The translations under genes were made by a program, and so were the position numbers. A stretch of DNA of 64,000 nucleotides from Myrica gale (taxonomy: Eukaryota; Streptophyta; Magnoliopsida; Fagales; Myricaceae): NCBI GenBank assembly GCA_963930655.1, contig OZ005605.1, positions 20,591,501 through 20,655,500 on the forward strand, in the 5' to 3' direction. This document shows, piece after piece, positions 32,551 through 43,300 of the stretch; position 1 is the stretch's first letter; each line of letters opens with the position of its first letter. The notes beneath the pieces are model-generated. The model was not told the origin of the DNA. It was given only the letters and a program-made list of their open reading frames with translations, and did not search any database.

Positions 32551-34627
32551 CAAGAATGTGAACCTAAATTATGATATTATGTAAATTGCTAGTCTATGTT
32601 GTAGTCAATTTATGTGGTTTTGTCATGTTTGTTACCTCAACATTTAGGGGCAGGAAATTTGAATGTGGTTCGCTGGCTTTACCCAAACTCAATTTTTCCA
32701 ACCTTGACGTGATGTGCTAAAGGAGCTCATCACCATATGTGAAAGCGTTGGTGTTGACTCTCCCCAAAATAATTGAACTTTAATCTGTCTTTGGGACCAT
32801 TAACGTTTGACTGAAACGATTATAAAATGAGCATCCAAAGTTGAATTGTTTGGTGTCACAATAGCTGTCTTATTTGCAGTGGGTCAATGAACGGAAAACG
32901 TCAAAGATTTGCCTGGTCCCAAATTTTCCATGTCCCGATTGCTGTGAACAAAAAAAACTCTACCAAAATCTCTGTTTTTAAATAAGTTCCCAACTAGCGT
33001 TGAAGTTGAGATTTTTGTGGACTGCCACTGCCTACACTTCTGATCTCTCTGTTTTCATCCTCTTGCCTGATAATCCTTCTGCGGCTTAACTTGCAAGGAA
33101 ACAATGTGTGTTCTGGATAGATCATGCAGGGAACTTTTACCCTTGCGCAAGACTGATATGGTTATTATGTAGCTCCGAATCTGAGCGAGACAGCTTAACA
33201 ACCCCTAGATTACACCTAGCTGCAATTTATTGGACAGGCTTGTGGGGTTTGGAATGCACAGACTTTCTATTGCACCAAATCATGAAATCTAAAGATAGAA
33301 AATGGAACAGCCACCGAACCTAATTGATCATCCAAGTTATTACATCTTTTCTCGAGGCTTGAAGGATGAGATTGTGAAGTAAAATCATGATCAGCAACCC
33401 TCTGCAAGATCTTGCAGACCCCACAAAATCTAATTATGATCATAAAAATCAGATCATGATTAAAACCCTTCAGTTTCGCAACTAAACACTAAATAAATCA
33501 AGAGGCTTTAGAGGTTGCTTCAACTGCGAATTATCATAGTGAAAATTCTGCAGAACGGAAATCCAAGCGAAGTGGATGAACCCTTAAAAGTGGATCGAGG
33601 TCACGAACCTCGATTCCATCAACGGATGTCCTCTCTGTAGCGTGGATTGTTTGTTTATGTGTGGTTAAACGGCTCGTGCCTTCTTTACCGGTGGAGTTTT
33701 GAGTCAAATGAGACTTTGACCCATCGGAGTGGGGGCAAAGCCAACGGAAGTCACATGTCTGTGTAGGGTGGTGGACTGGAAGAACAGGAGAAAAATCGGA
33801 AGGACTTACAGATTCCAATCTAGCACTCAATGGAATTTTTCTCGTAGTATAAAATTGAGAAATTTCTGTAGTCTTTTCTCTGGCGTTTAGGACAGAACAA
33901 GCTCAAAATATTACTTGAATCTTGGAGTACAATTAAGTTATTAACTTCACTCTATTTATTGGGTTGTCTCTCTCTCCCTACCACCATCGAATCCTTGACT
34001 AGGGTGGCTGGGACATACACACAAGCCACAGACCACCAATCGAAACTTGCATGAATAATCAGAAACAAATGACGAGTTCGAATTTAACAAAATCTTTGAA
34101 ACAACTCACAAAGAAAAGTGCTCAACATTAACAAGTTACAGAGAGAATTATATCTCCAGCATTAACTTTCTGCCAAACCCAACCTAGTTTTGTCTAATTG
34201 GACAATGGCAATTTGCAGGATCATAATCGTAGCCGGATCAGATCACTTTGATAGCTGTGCATTTATAGCCCACAAAATAAGGGCCTTGAGTTCTTTACTT
34301 GTGTGTGCAAACAATTTTTCGACTCCGAAAATTATCCGCCAAAATCCAACCACGCATTCATAAATCTAATCTATACAGAGCGGGGCAGAGAATCGAGCCG
34401 TGCAACAACTCCAAGAAAAGATACGGGCTTTGCCGCTTTGGTATCAGCTTGAGCTTTGCCTTTGCTTTGTTCAGGTAATCACAGCCAACAAAGGGAGACC
34501 ACCAGACAAACCAGGAGGCAAATTTGATGGTGGACGGTAAAGAAGATTCTTCTGTGCAGCTCAAGGTGGCAATTCGTATGCATTCTGTGCGTATAAGAGA
34601 GGGAGATTAGTATGCATTCTTCATATC

Positions 34628-37600
34628 TTAGAGCGTGAGCACAGAAGGTGGGGCATCCCTTCTCGGTCCTGCTACGGAACGATAAACATAAACTTTATTG
34701 GCCCGACTCTCATTACCCCCTTCTTCCTTCATTACCTCCACATTCAACCAGGGCCCCTCTTTCGCCAGTAATCTACACCCATTCATTGTCACCTTGCAGT
34801 CTGACATCCATAGTGACCTCAGAGATTCATATTTTTTCAAACCCGAGAGTAGTGCGGCATTCCCGAATGGGCAGTCCCTTATCTCGAGTTTCCTGAGCTT
34901 TGGACAACCTCCCAATACACACTGCATACCCCAATCACTGCTACCAGCAAAAGCAACAGACAGTGTTTCCAAGCTTTTGGCATACCTCCCAATGTACTCA
35001 AAAGTCACATCAGTCAACAAACCTGAAACTGCAAGTCTCTGAAGTTTAGTGCAAGTTTTCACCACAGCACAAAATGCCTTGTCCATAGGCTCATTTGTCT
35101 GGTAATCTGGTTGGCATGGATTCATTATGCAAAGCCTGAAGTGGGTGAAATTGGGGCAATTCTGCACAATGGTTGCTACAGCAGCATTAGTCATCTGTTG
35201 GCAGAAGTAGAGAACATAGTGTAGTCTCGGGCAACCATAAGAGATAGAAATGAACCCAGATTCAGTCACCCCATGGGCAATATCTTCCTCAAAAGCATCA
35301 GCAGGGAAGACACGGAGATCCTCAAGCATAGGGCAGTTGGATCCAACGGCCTCCAAACCCTTGTCTCCAACTGTGTCCAGGACCTGTATCAAGAATTTTG
35401 ACTAAGAACATCCAAAGCTTCTAACATGATCAAACACTACTTTTTACAATTAACATGTTGCTTGTGCATGTCCAAGCATTAAGAACAAGGAAAATTGTTC
35501 ACGAATACTTTGATTTGCCATATGCAGTAAGCTTTGGGCATATTGTTTAAGAGGGCAGGACAAAATACAATGGTTGGAGGCATAATCATGCTTTTCCTCA
35601 GCCCAATCACTGATAATAAGAAATGATGAACACTGGTCAGAAATGGCCATGGATGTATTACTAGCAATTTGAAAATCACATTGTAGAATTGTCCATTCAA
35701 GGAATGGAACAATCATGCTTAAGGTACTATATGTCAAACTTCCGAAAAAGTGACTTGAACAATGAGATGGAAATAGAAGTAGGAGCATCCATCAATAGGT
35801 TCCCCTGGTGGAAAAAGGACAAGGTTAGGTCCCCGTGACCAAAAACCTTACTGTGGGGGGTCCTTCTCATAATCCTCAGTGTCATTATTAAGAACAAACT
35901 AACAGTTTAGATCAAAAAGCCATTTATCATAACTTTGCAATGTGTGTGGAAATGCATGAGGTGGATGGACTAGTGAATGCTCAGGAAAGAAACTTATTTG
36001 AAGGGGAAGAAAATTTGAATTGACATTCCGGGTGAAGTATCTCCATTTTCAAAGACGACATGATGGCAATCGATGGTTTCATCCAAATGGAGGAAGATTG
36101 TGATCCCCTCTAAATGCGGCAACCAGTGAATTTAGAAGTGCACAAACAATTTAGAAGTGCAAGTTTGTGCACTATTGACAATGTCAAACATATTTGTTGC
36201 ATTCTCTCCTCACTCACCATTTTAACTTTTACAAAATCAAATGAGGAGAACAGATGGGAAATAGAGGCTCCTTACCCAGAGGCGCCGAAGACATGGGCAG
36301 TGAACAAGAAGCTTAGCAAGTTGGACATCTTTCAAAGCAGCATAGCTCAAATTCAAGAAAATTAAATTTGTACAGGCCGTGTATAGAGGTGTGAGATTCA
36401 GGGCTGTAACTTCTGACAAACCAGAGAGAGTCTTTAGATTCTTGCATTTGTTGAATGCAATTTCAAGCTCAGAGTACTGGCAGGATGTAAGGTCTTGCAA
36501 AAATGAGCCAGTACCAAGCTCTGTTAATTGAGGTGCATGAACAAGAAGCCGTTTTAATTGTTCTGCGGATATATTTTTGTTAACCTTTAAAACCTTCAAT
36601 GATTTGCACCTACTAACCAGTCTCTCAAGAGCTTCAAAATTGACTTCATTACCCAAATTAGCAAAGTTTAGTACTTCCAATGAGGAGAAGTTTTCAGGGA
36701 AGCAACTCAACCAACTGCCACTTTTGTCGTTGATGTCATTCTCCTGGATGTCAAGCTCAGCCAAATTCCTGTAACCAAATCAGAATTCAGAACTTTTACC
36801 TTTTAAGACACGAAAATGTGATGTAAGGAGTAAAATACTATTTTTAACAAGACATGCGCCAAGTTCCCAACGGTACATCACTGTAAGCAAAAGATCAAGG
36901 ATTTATGGACCCCCAACAAAAATGAAAAAGGAAAAGCATAACTGCTCTACAAAGAATACTCAGGTCACTGACCAAAAATAGCAGACAGTAAATAAGATAT
37001 GGAAAAAGTATCAGGATTCCCCAGATCTCACTTAATGCCAGTATTTTCTTTTCAGATGACGATAAAGGAAATTCTCCCATCTCCCCTCATCCGACACTGG
37101 AGTGTGTGATGAGATCAAAGCCCACTCTAGGAACTGCATCTTGATCGGACATAGTTTAGACCACATAAACAATGCTAATACCCTGATCTCATCCTCATTC
37201 ATAAGTAAGAAAAGGTTCTCTTTTTTTTTTCTTGTTGAAGTGTTTTTTTTGGGGGGGGGGGGGGAGGTGATGTTGGGGTTAGTCTTACATCGGTTGTGGA
37301 AGGGACCGTTGGTCAGTTTATAAGTGAGAGGAAAGACTCACCTCTTGATTATCTTAGTCCACGGGAGAAACGTGTTGCCTCCTCCCAACTGAGGGCCCAA
37401 TGCGTGAGGGGAAGATAAATGTGGTTAGTCCCATTATTAAACTACCTTGAAAAAAAAAGAGAGGAAAAAGGACAAAAATGGTATATTTTAAAAAGCTTTC
37501 GACATCGCACATATAATTGAAGTTAATATGGATACTAGGTGATATTTGGCATGTAAAAATTAAAAAAATTTAAGAATTTGAGTTTGTACAAGAATTTTTT

Positions 37601-38959
37601 TTTCCCCGAGTTTGATTCTTTATGAGGTTTATAAAAAAGTTAGGTGAAAACGTTGAAAAATGTTTGATTGTAGAATAGTTTTTAAAAAGTAAGGAGAAAG
37701 AAAATTTGATAGATTTTTTTGTAATGAAAAAGTAATAGAGTTCTTTAAAAAGTAAGAAAAGAGAATATTTTATGCAGTTTTTATTTTAATAAAAAAAACA
37801 TTGAAGTTGGTGCGAAAAGGGGTTGAAATTTGTGTAAAAAATTTTAGATTTTGATTTTTTATTATAAAAATTTTAATTTTTTGAAATTTTTTCTAAATTA
37901 ATTGAATATATTTGCTATCCAAACATCATCTTAAAATCCTAGAAAGTCAGAGTGATGATAATTTAGGTGTGTTAAGTGATAAAACTGGTTGTTTGGATTA
38001 GCAATGCACAACGCGTGACAGTTCAAGAGGAGTAAAGTGTACCTTACCCAGAAATTAAATGCATAAAACCTATAACCAAGTAACTCCACTTCTTTTCTTT
38101 TCCTTTTCTTTTCAATCCACACACCAGAGTAACCGAGGGAATCTAAAAGAAGAAAAAAAAAACCAGAAACGGAAGTATATCTAATGGATGATCCGACAGT
38201 CCAACAACACATTTTTCCTATTAAAACACATTCCTCTTGAATATGATTGACCCGACAGTCCAACAATTTTGCATGCTCAAACCACGACATTTCAATTTTC
38301 AGTATTAAAACACGTTGAAAGCTTGAAACCCCATCCCCAAAGAGATTATAACATCCAAAAGGCGAAACTGAAAAAGAAGACAGCGTTGAAACTTGATGCA
38401 CAAAGACGAAGTAGGAAATTAACATAGTTGAGTGGATGATATCAGATTTTACTTACTTGCAATGAGTGGCAATGGCTGCAAGCCCGTCAGTGCTGAACCC
38501 ATCACAGTTCAGAAGTGAAAGAGCCTTGAAATTGGGAAAAGAAAGACTCAAAAATTTCAAGCTCTCGTCGCTAACAGTCATCCTCTTGAGCCTCAGCTCC
38601 TCGAGAAACGAATACTTAGCCGCAAACACCAGCAGCCACGAACGAATATCGGCGCCCCACTTCGGAGGAACCAAATTGAAGTCGGCGAACCTGGGCTTCC
38701 CTTTCAGGGTCACTTTCCGTATATTCGGGAACCGCCGGGTCACAATCTCCGGCGAAACGGAGTAGCAGTTTCCGATGAAGACGTGGGTCCGTGAAAACCG
38801 CTCGGCGTCGTACCAGTTCTTGCAGACCAGAGAGACCAAGCTCCGGTCTCTGTGGGACTTCAGCAGAACCAGAACTATCTCCAAAACCTCGTCTGGGAAA
38901 GTCGAGCCCACCCGAGTCAACCCGCTCGCATCAGGGGAGCCCTTTCTCCTAGGATCCAT
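34628..38959 (-). CDS. TIR1/AFB-family auxin receptor F-box protein with AFB4/5-type pocket residues
   Basis: Nuclear SCF substrate receptor that binds Aux/IAA proteins when auxin fills its leucine-rich-repeat pocket. Three exons: 38457-38959, 36276-36768 and 34628-35383, giving 583 residues. The F-box is at about residues 20-60 (FPDEVLEIVLVLLKSHRDRS, LVCKNWYDAERFSR), followed by VFIGNCYSVSP and LKGKPRFADFNLVPPKWGA, then about 18 LRRs including GFSTDGLAAIA, MTNAAVATIVQNCPNFTHFR and SGLLTDVTFEYIGRYAKSLE. The C-terminus is YRSVAGPRRDAPPSVLTL. By alignment with TIR1, Arg-403 is kept (Arg-415), but His-78 is Arg-90 and Ser-438 is Ala-450. That is the AFB4/5 combination. The protein lacks AFB5's long N-terminal extension, so it could instead be the AFB6 clade that Arabidopsis has lost; I cannot decide without a tree. 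Intron 1 (1.7 kb) holds a TRIM and a foldback element. Confidence 0.92.
34807..34828 (-). other. Position of the miR393 target site in TIR1-type genes, not conserved here
   Basis: In TIR1 the miR393 site overlaps the codons for TMRSLWM. Here the same place encodes SLRSLWM. I count seven mismatches of 22 to the exact complement of miR393, including the central positions. The site is probably not functional, in keeping with AFB4/5-type genes, which are not miR393 targets in Arabidopsis. Confidence 0.6.
37251..37264. repeat. G14 homopolymer preceded by T8
   Basis: TTTTTTTT then fourteen G inside AFB intron 1, directly left of the TRIM copy. Other tracts of this kind: 13764-13773 (G10), 26926-26938 (G13), 44389-44400 (C12), 55073-55087 (G15), 55996-56016 (G21) and 56584-56599 (C16). 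Confidence 0.9.
37268..37440 (+). mobile_element. TRIM-like LTR fragment in AFB intron 1 (fossil)
   Basis: It starts GATGTTGGGGTTAG and contains ACATCGGTTGTGGAAGGG, GTCAGTTTATAAGTG and CTCACCTCTTGA, matching the LTR at 5151-5268. A short internal spacer follows, then a GTGAGGGGAAGAT polypurine-like tract and the start of a second LTR. It is incomplete and has no coding capacity. The element lies in the opposite orientation to the host gene. Confidence 0.75.
37538..37930. mobile_element. Foldback (MITE-like) element in AFB intron 1
   Basis: Left GGTGATATTTGGCATG pairs with the complement of the right end (GATGATGTTTGGATAGC). About 390 bp, very AT-rich, with internal AAAAAGTAAGGAGAAAG-type repeats. 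The same type of end is seen at 46688-46993. Confidence 0.55.
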
Positions 38960-40396
38960 AATAATTCGGAGCTCAAGAAAGCAAACTTCAAAGCTCCAAA
39001 GAGTTAAACAAAACTATGAACATGTGCAACCCCAAAATGATAAAACTAGAACAATCTGAAAATAAACTTTTCTGTTAGAATCAAATGGGTTTAGTGCCAA
39101 AAAAACAACTGGAATTAATAAGAAAATCAATATACGTTAATGAATGCTCCAGTGACATTGCTCTTACGTGCCGCCCAGGGAAACGAATAAAAAAATGCTC
39201 TTTCGTACATAAAACTTACAAGTTACAGCTGACAATTACTCTTCTGGACCGAAATGTATATGCATTTCTTAGAGCGACGGAAAATGACTTTAGTCTATAA
39301 AGAGGGCGGACCAAGTTAGGAAAAAGGCGGTTTTAGAAAGATCGACAGTGAACAAAAACGGAGGATCCAAGAAATTCACAAACGAAAGAAGCACAATCTA
39401 TTTCCAAACATATAGGGGGAAGATCCACGAACAAAGAAGCACAATCTGTTTCGAAACATTAAGAGGGAAAGACTAGTACGAAGGAAGAAGCAAAAAGCTT
39501 AAAATTAGCGGAGAAAACATACTCATGCAATGCCGAAATGCTCCATTAAAGTCCATTAGCTGAAGCTCACGCAAGCAAGTTCTTAAATAAACATTGCTTT
39601 TGCTCGGAAGAAGAAAAAATTCACTGATAAATAATTAAAGAAAACGAGGCCGAGAACGGGTGCCCACCTACCCACAGCTTGTATTGCGTCTATATGGCTT
39701 TTTCTTCTTGTTAAGGGAATTTTAGTTTGATTTTGTCAAGGAGTAAAATGGGCTTACTCGAGTAAAAATAGGATATGCATCTACTCAGACAATTATTGGC
39801 CGCAATAATGTTCTAATAAACAAATTCAATTGGGCCGTCTAAATAAAGACTGGTGGACTTTTAGGGACGGTTTCTTATAGATGCAAGTGCGAGGTGGAAA
39901 GTGGAAGATGGGCCAGTGGGCTAAAACTCGTGGTTAAAAGTACAGAAACTGCTTCATACAGGTTATTGCTTATCCTTCATAAACAAGCACAACCTTGTTT
40001 AACTCTTTCTATTCTAGAGATTGATTTACAAATTATCCGCTAAGAACCGTGCAGTGTCTAAATGAGAACTTTTCTTATTTTTTAAGCAAATATACTATAA
40101 TCGAGAAACAAAATAAAGTTTTTTGCACCCTTGGCATGGGCGACTTCTCAGGTAGCTTGACAGACAAGAACATTTTAAACTACAAAATAGGCAACCTAGT
40201 CACCCCAATATTTCAGTAACAACTCCTGAGCAGAGTCGGAGAAACTAATTTCTAACGGAAACTTTCCACGAGCGCGTATTCAATTATTCACCTGGAAACA
40301 AAAATTTCCTGAATTCAAAAACGTAAACGACGGTCAAAAAACAGATGAGCCACAATTTGCACTTGGAAACTCTAGTATTATTTAGCTGTGCCTGCC
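38960..40396. other. AFB 5' flank and NDB 3' flank, no gene seen
   Basis: No supported exon. 39330-39480 has two similar copies of a GAAGCACAATCTRTTTC(C/G)AAACAT segment. Otherwise unremarkable. Confidence 0.5.
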
Positions 40397-43300
40397 TCAT
40401 ATGCGACTTGCGTCCCTCCCAAAAATAAAACGCTTTGTCCAGTCTGATACCACCAATACCCTGTTGCGCCAGCTGACTTGCTTGCTGAAAGTTAAAACAA
40501 GGGATTTTGAGAGGAATCAAAAGCTAGTAAAATTGAACTCATATATTGTTTGGCATATTGATTAGCACGCGGTTTGCCATTGTTTGCTATAGTCCGGTTT
40601 CCAATGTCTGTGGATCTTATCATCTTACCCAAAAAAACAAAGATTTTGCTATTATATGGGTACTTTTAACACCAAGAATAACGAGGAAAAGCGCACCTAG
40701 CATAAACTGAGTACCAAACCCACTGCGCGCTGCGTCCAATGGATACCCAATCCCCAGGCAACTGTGCTGCTGTTTGCTCTCCTCCCAAAGGAGCAAACTG
40801 TCCAAGATGCTTGTACCTTGAAGAGAGATCAGCCCAGAGCAGATGAGTGAGACATGTACATAATGATCCCTGAAATTTTAAGTACATCTCCCTACATAGT
40901 AAAACCTCATCACGGTATCCACGTATCGATCAGACAATTAACTTTCTAGAGATAATTCAAAATCCTAAAGTTTAAGATTAGGTATAATCTAGCTCTAACC
41001 AGACACACAGACACTTGACAGAGAGATGGTTTCAAATAGTAATTCAACTTGTACCTGAAAGGCTGGAACCGATGGCGACCCATTCCCCTGAACCTGAGAG
41101 GACCCTCAGGATTTTGTTCACACTCTTCCATGCGGTTAAAACAGTCAGCGAGGTAGGTACCTTGCTGAGCTGCAACCTGAATTGTCATTTAGGAAGGGTA
41201 TAAGACATATGTAAGGTTATATGCCTACATAATTAAGAAGTTATGGCTAGATAAAACAACTCGGTACCTGAGCCGTAGCAGGAACATTTTTCATTTGCGA
41301 ATCCACTTCAGAAAGAAGTGATTTCACTTCTTCAATATTTAGTTCGATGGACTCTTTCGCTACATCCCCCTTGGATGTCGTCAAAAGATCAACTATATCA
41401 CGCATCTGCTTTTTCTTCAAATAAAGTTCTACTTGGGGGTATCTTGTGCAGATGTCATCAATGACCTCTTGAAATTCTTTAACTGTAAGAGTTCCAGAGT
41501 TGTCCTTGTCTGCCTTATTAAATATTGCTGAGATATCTTCCTGAACAGTAAAATTGTCGACAAGACAAAAATAAATAAATAGTACTAGTAGGACGCAAAA
41601 CTAAAGACTTGAGTGGACAGGAAAGATGTAAATTGGACACGGTATTATTGCCCCCAAGGACATCAACGCCTGTGATTTTCCAACTATTAGCTAATTAATT
41701 GAAGCTGAGCTTTAAGAGTTCCCAATTCTCCAATAATTACACTGCAAATGATGGACAGTGCCATCTCAATAACAATAATTAGGGGACTGGGAACTGGCAT
41801 TTGCAGCTAGTATGTGCAGGAACATTTATTAGATAAAATGTAAGATCAATCTTGTTTCATGATTCCCTTTTGGCATACATGTTTTTACCAATTATTGAAA
41901 CAAACGAACGATTTGGTTGTTATCTATGAATAGTTGAGTTCATCAACTAGCACTACCAAAGATTAGCTTCTCAGGAAGTAAAAAAAATTTTAAACTCGGA
42001 AAAGATTGAAGTCACATTTGCAGCAGTAAAATTCTTCTCAAGTGAATTCACATGACATTGCCAATTTGTTGACAGGAAAATATTTCTTGATAGAAAATTA
42101 ACAAGTATGAGTGGCATGCAAATATGTAGCAAATAAGTACAGGTACCATGACTTTCCGCTGATTTATTGTGGCACAATCACCCATTGCATATACATTGTC
42201 ACATCCCTCAACTCGCAGCCATTCGTCCGTGGCTAAAACACGCCTAGCCTGTTTTAAAGGAAGTCACATTCGTTCAATCCATTAGTAAACACATGTGAAA
42301 GATCACTTTATGTACATAAAACTGAAACCATGTTTAAGTAAATAATAGAAAGAATCATTTTCAGAACGTGAGGTAAACAGACCTGTCCAATTTGCTTCAT
42401 AAAATCCATTATGACAGGGCGAGTTCCAATGCCGGTTGACCAGACAGCCATTCCATATGGAATAGAAGACAATTCCCCAGTTTTCATTTCTTTAGTAGAG
42501 ATTTCTTTGTCAGTTACTTTAACAACCATTGACCCTGTTTTTAAATTGATGCCTTCTCTTTTAAACTTCTTTTCAGCGAAAGCTGTGATTCTTTTGTCAA
42601 ACCTGCAAAAAGCATGCAAAAACTTCAGTGCCAAGGAAGGACTCCTCTATAGTGCAATCCAACTCTTTAGAAGCTGTGGTGATCGTGAAACATAACCAAA
42701 ACTCTAATTTGGCTACAAACAAAGCCCTAGAGTCAGATGTTTAAAATCCCACATGAGCATTGGTCTACTTGCAAGACAGATTCATCACGAATCTTTTGGG
42801 ATAAATTAACTTAACCACCAACACTCTTATACCCACCTCGTCTCCTCTTTAAAATTTACTTATTAACCCTCATAGCATTCCTTGCGAATGGCCTTCTTCA
42901 CACTATGCCAATTCCAGATTTTCAGATATTTAGAGCTAGCACACAAAAACAACACATGATCCTCTAATTTATGCTTGCAATATGCACCGAATGGTTTGAG
43001 AAGCCTTAAAAATGAACTCAATCTTTTTTCGTCCCCTTTTCTGTTCTCCTGAAAGTGTAACATATAAGCAATCTCAAACTTGAGAAAGTCCTTTATCATT
43101 ATAGTTCGCCAACTTACAGTTATCAGAGAATTCATGCATCATTGTCTATCATCACAGAGGAAATAATTCAGCTGAATATCCTTAACCACGCTAAACACAT
43201 GCATAATGGATAAAATTGTCAACTCAAGGTCCTCTTTCCTATTGAGAATGAAATAGTGCTTGGAAGGAATGAAAGACCCAATGCATACTGCAAGATTTTA

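Larger units (their letters stand above)
28787..34627. other. Gene-free stretch with small repeats
   Basis: Upstream region of the ARM gene (TTTAAATA at 29088-29096 on the minus strand is a candidate TATA box), then AT-rich DNA. It carries two foldback elements, a SINE-like repeat and a tiny retroposed tail, each listed separately. 33534-33830 is open for 98 codons on the minus strand but matches nothing I know. 34350-34627 is probably the AFB 3' UTR. Confidence 0.4.

Noticed and set aside
33534-33830. 98-codon minus-strand frame
   Set aside because: No recognised similarity and no promoter or splice context.
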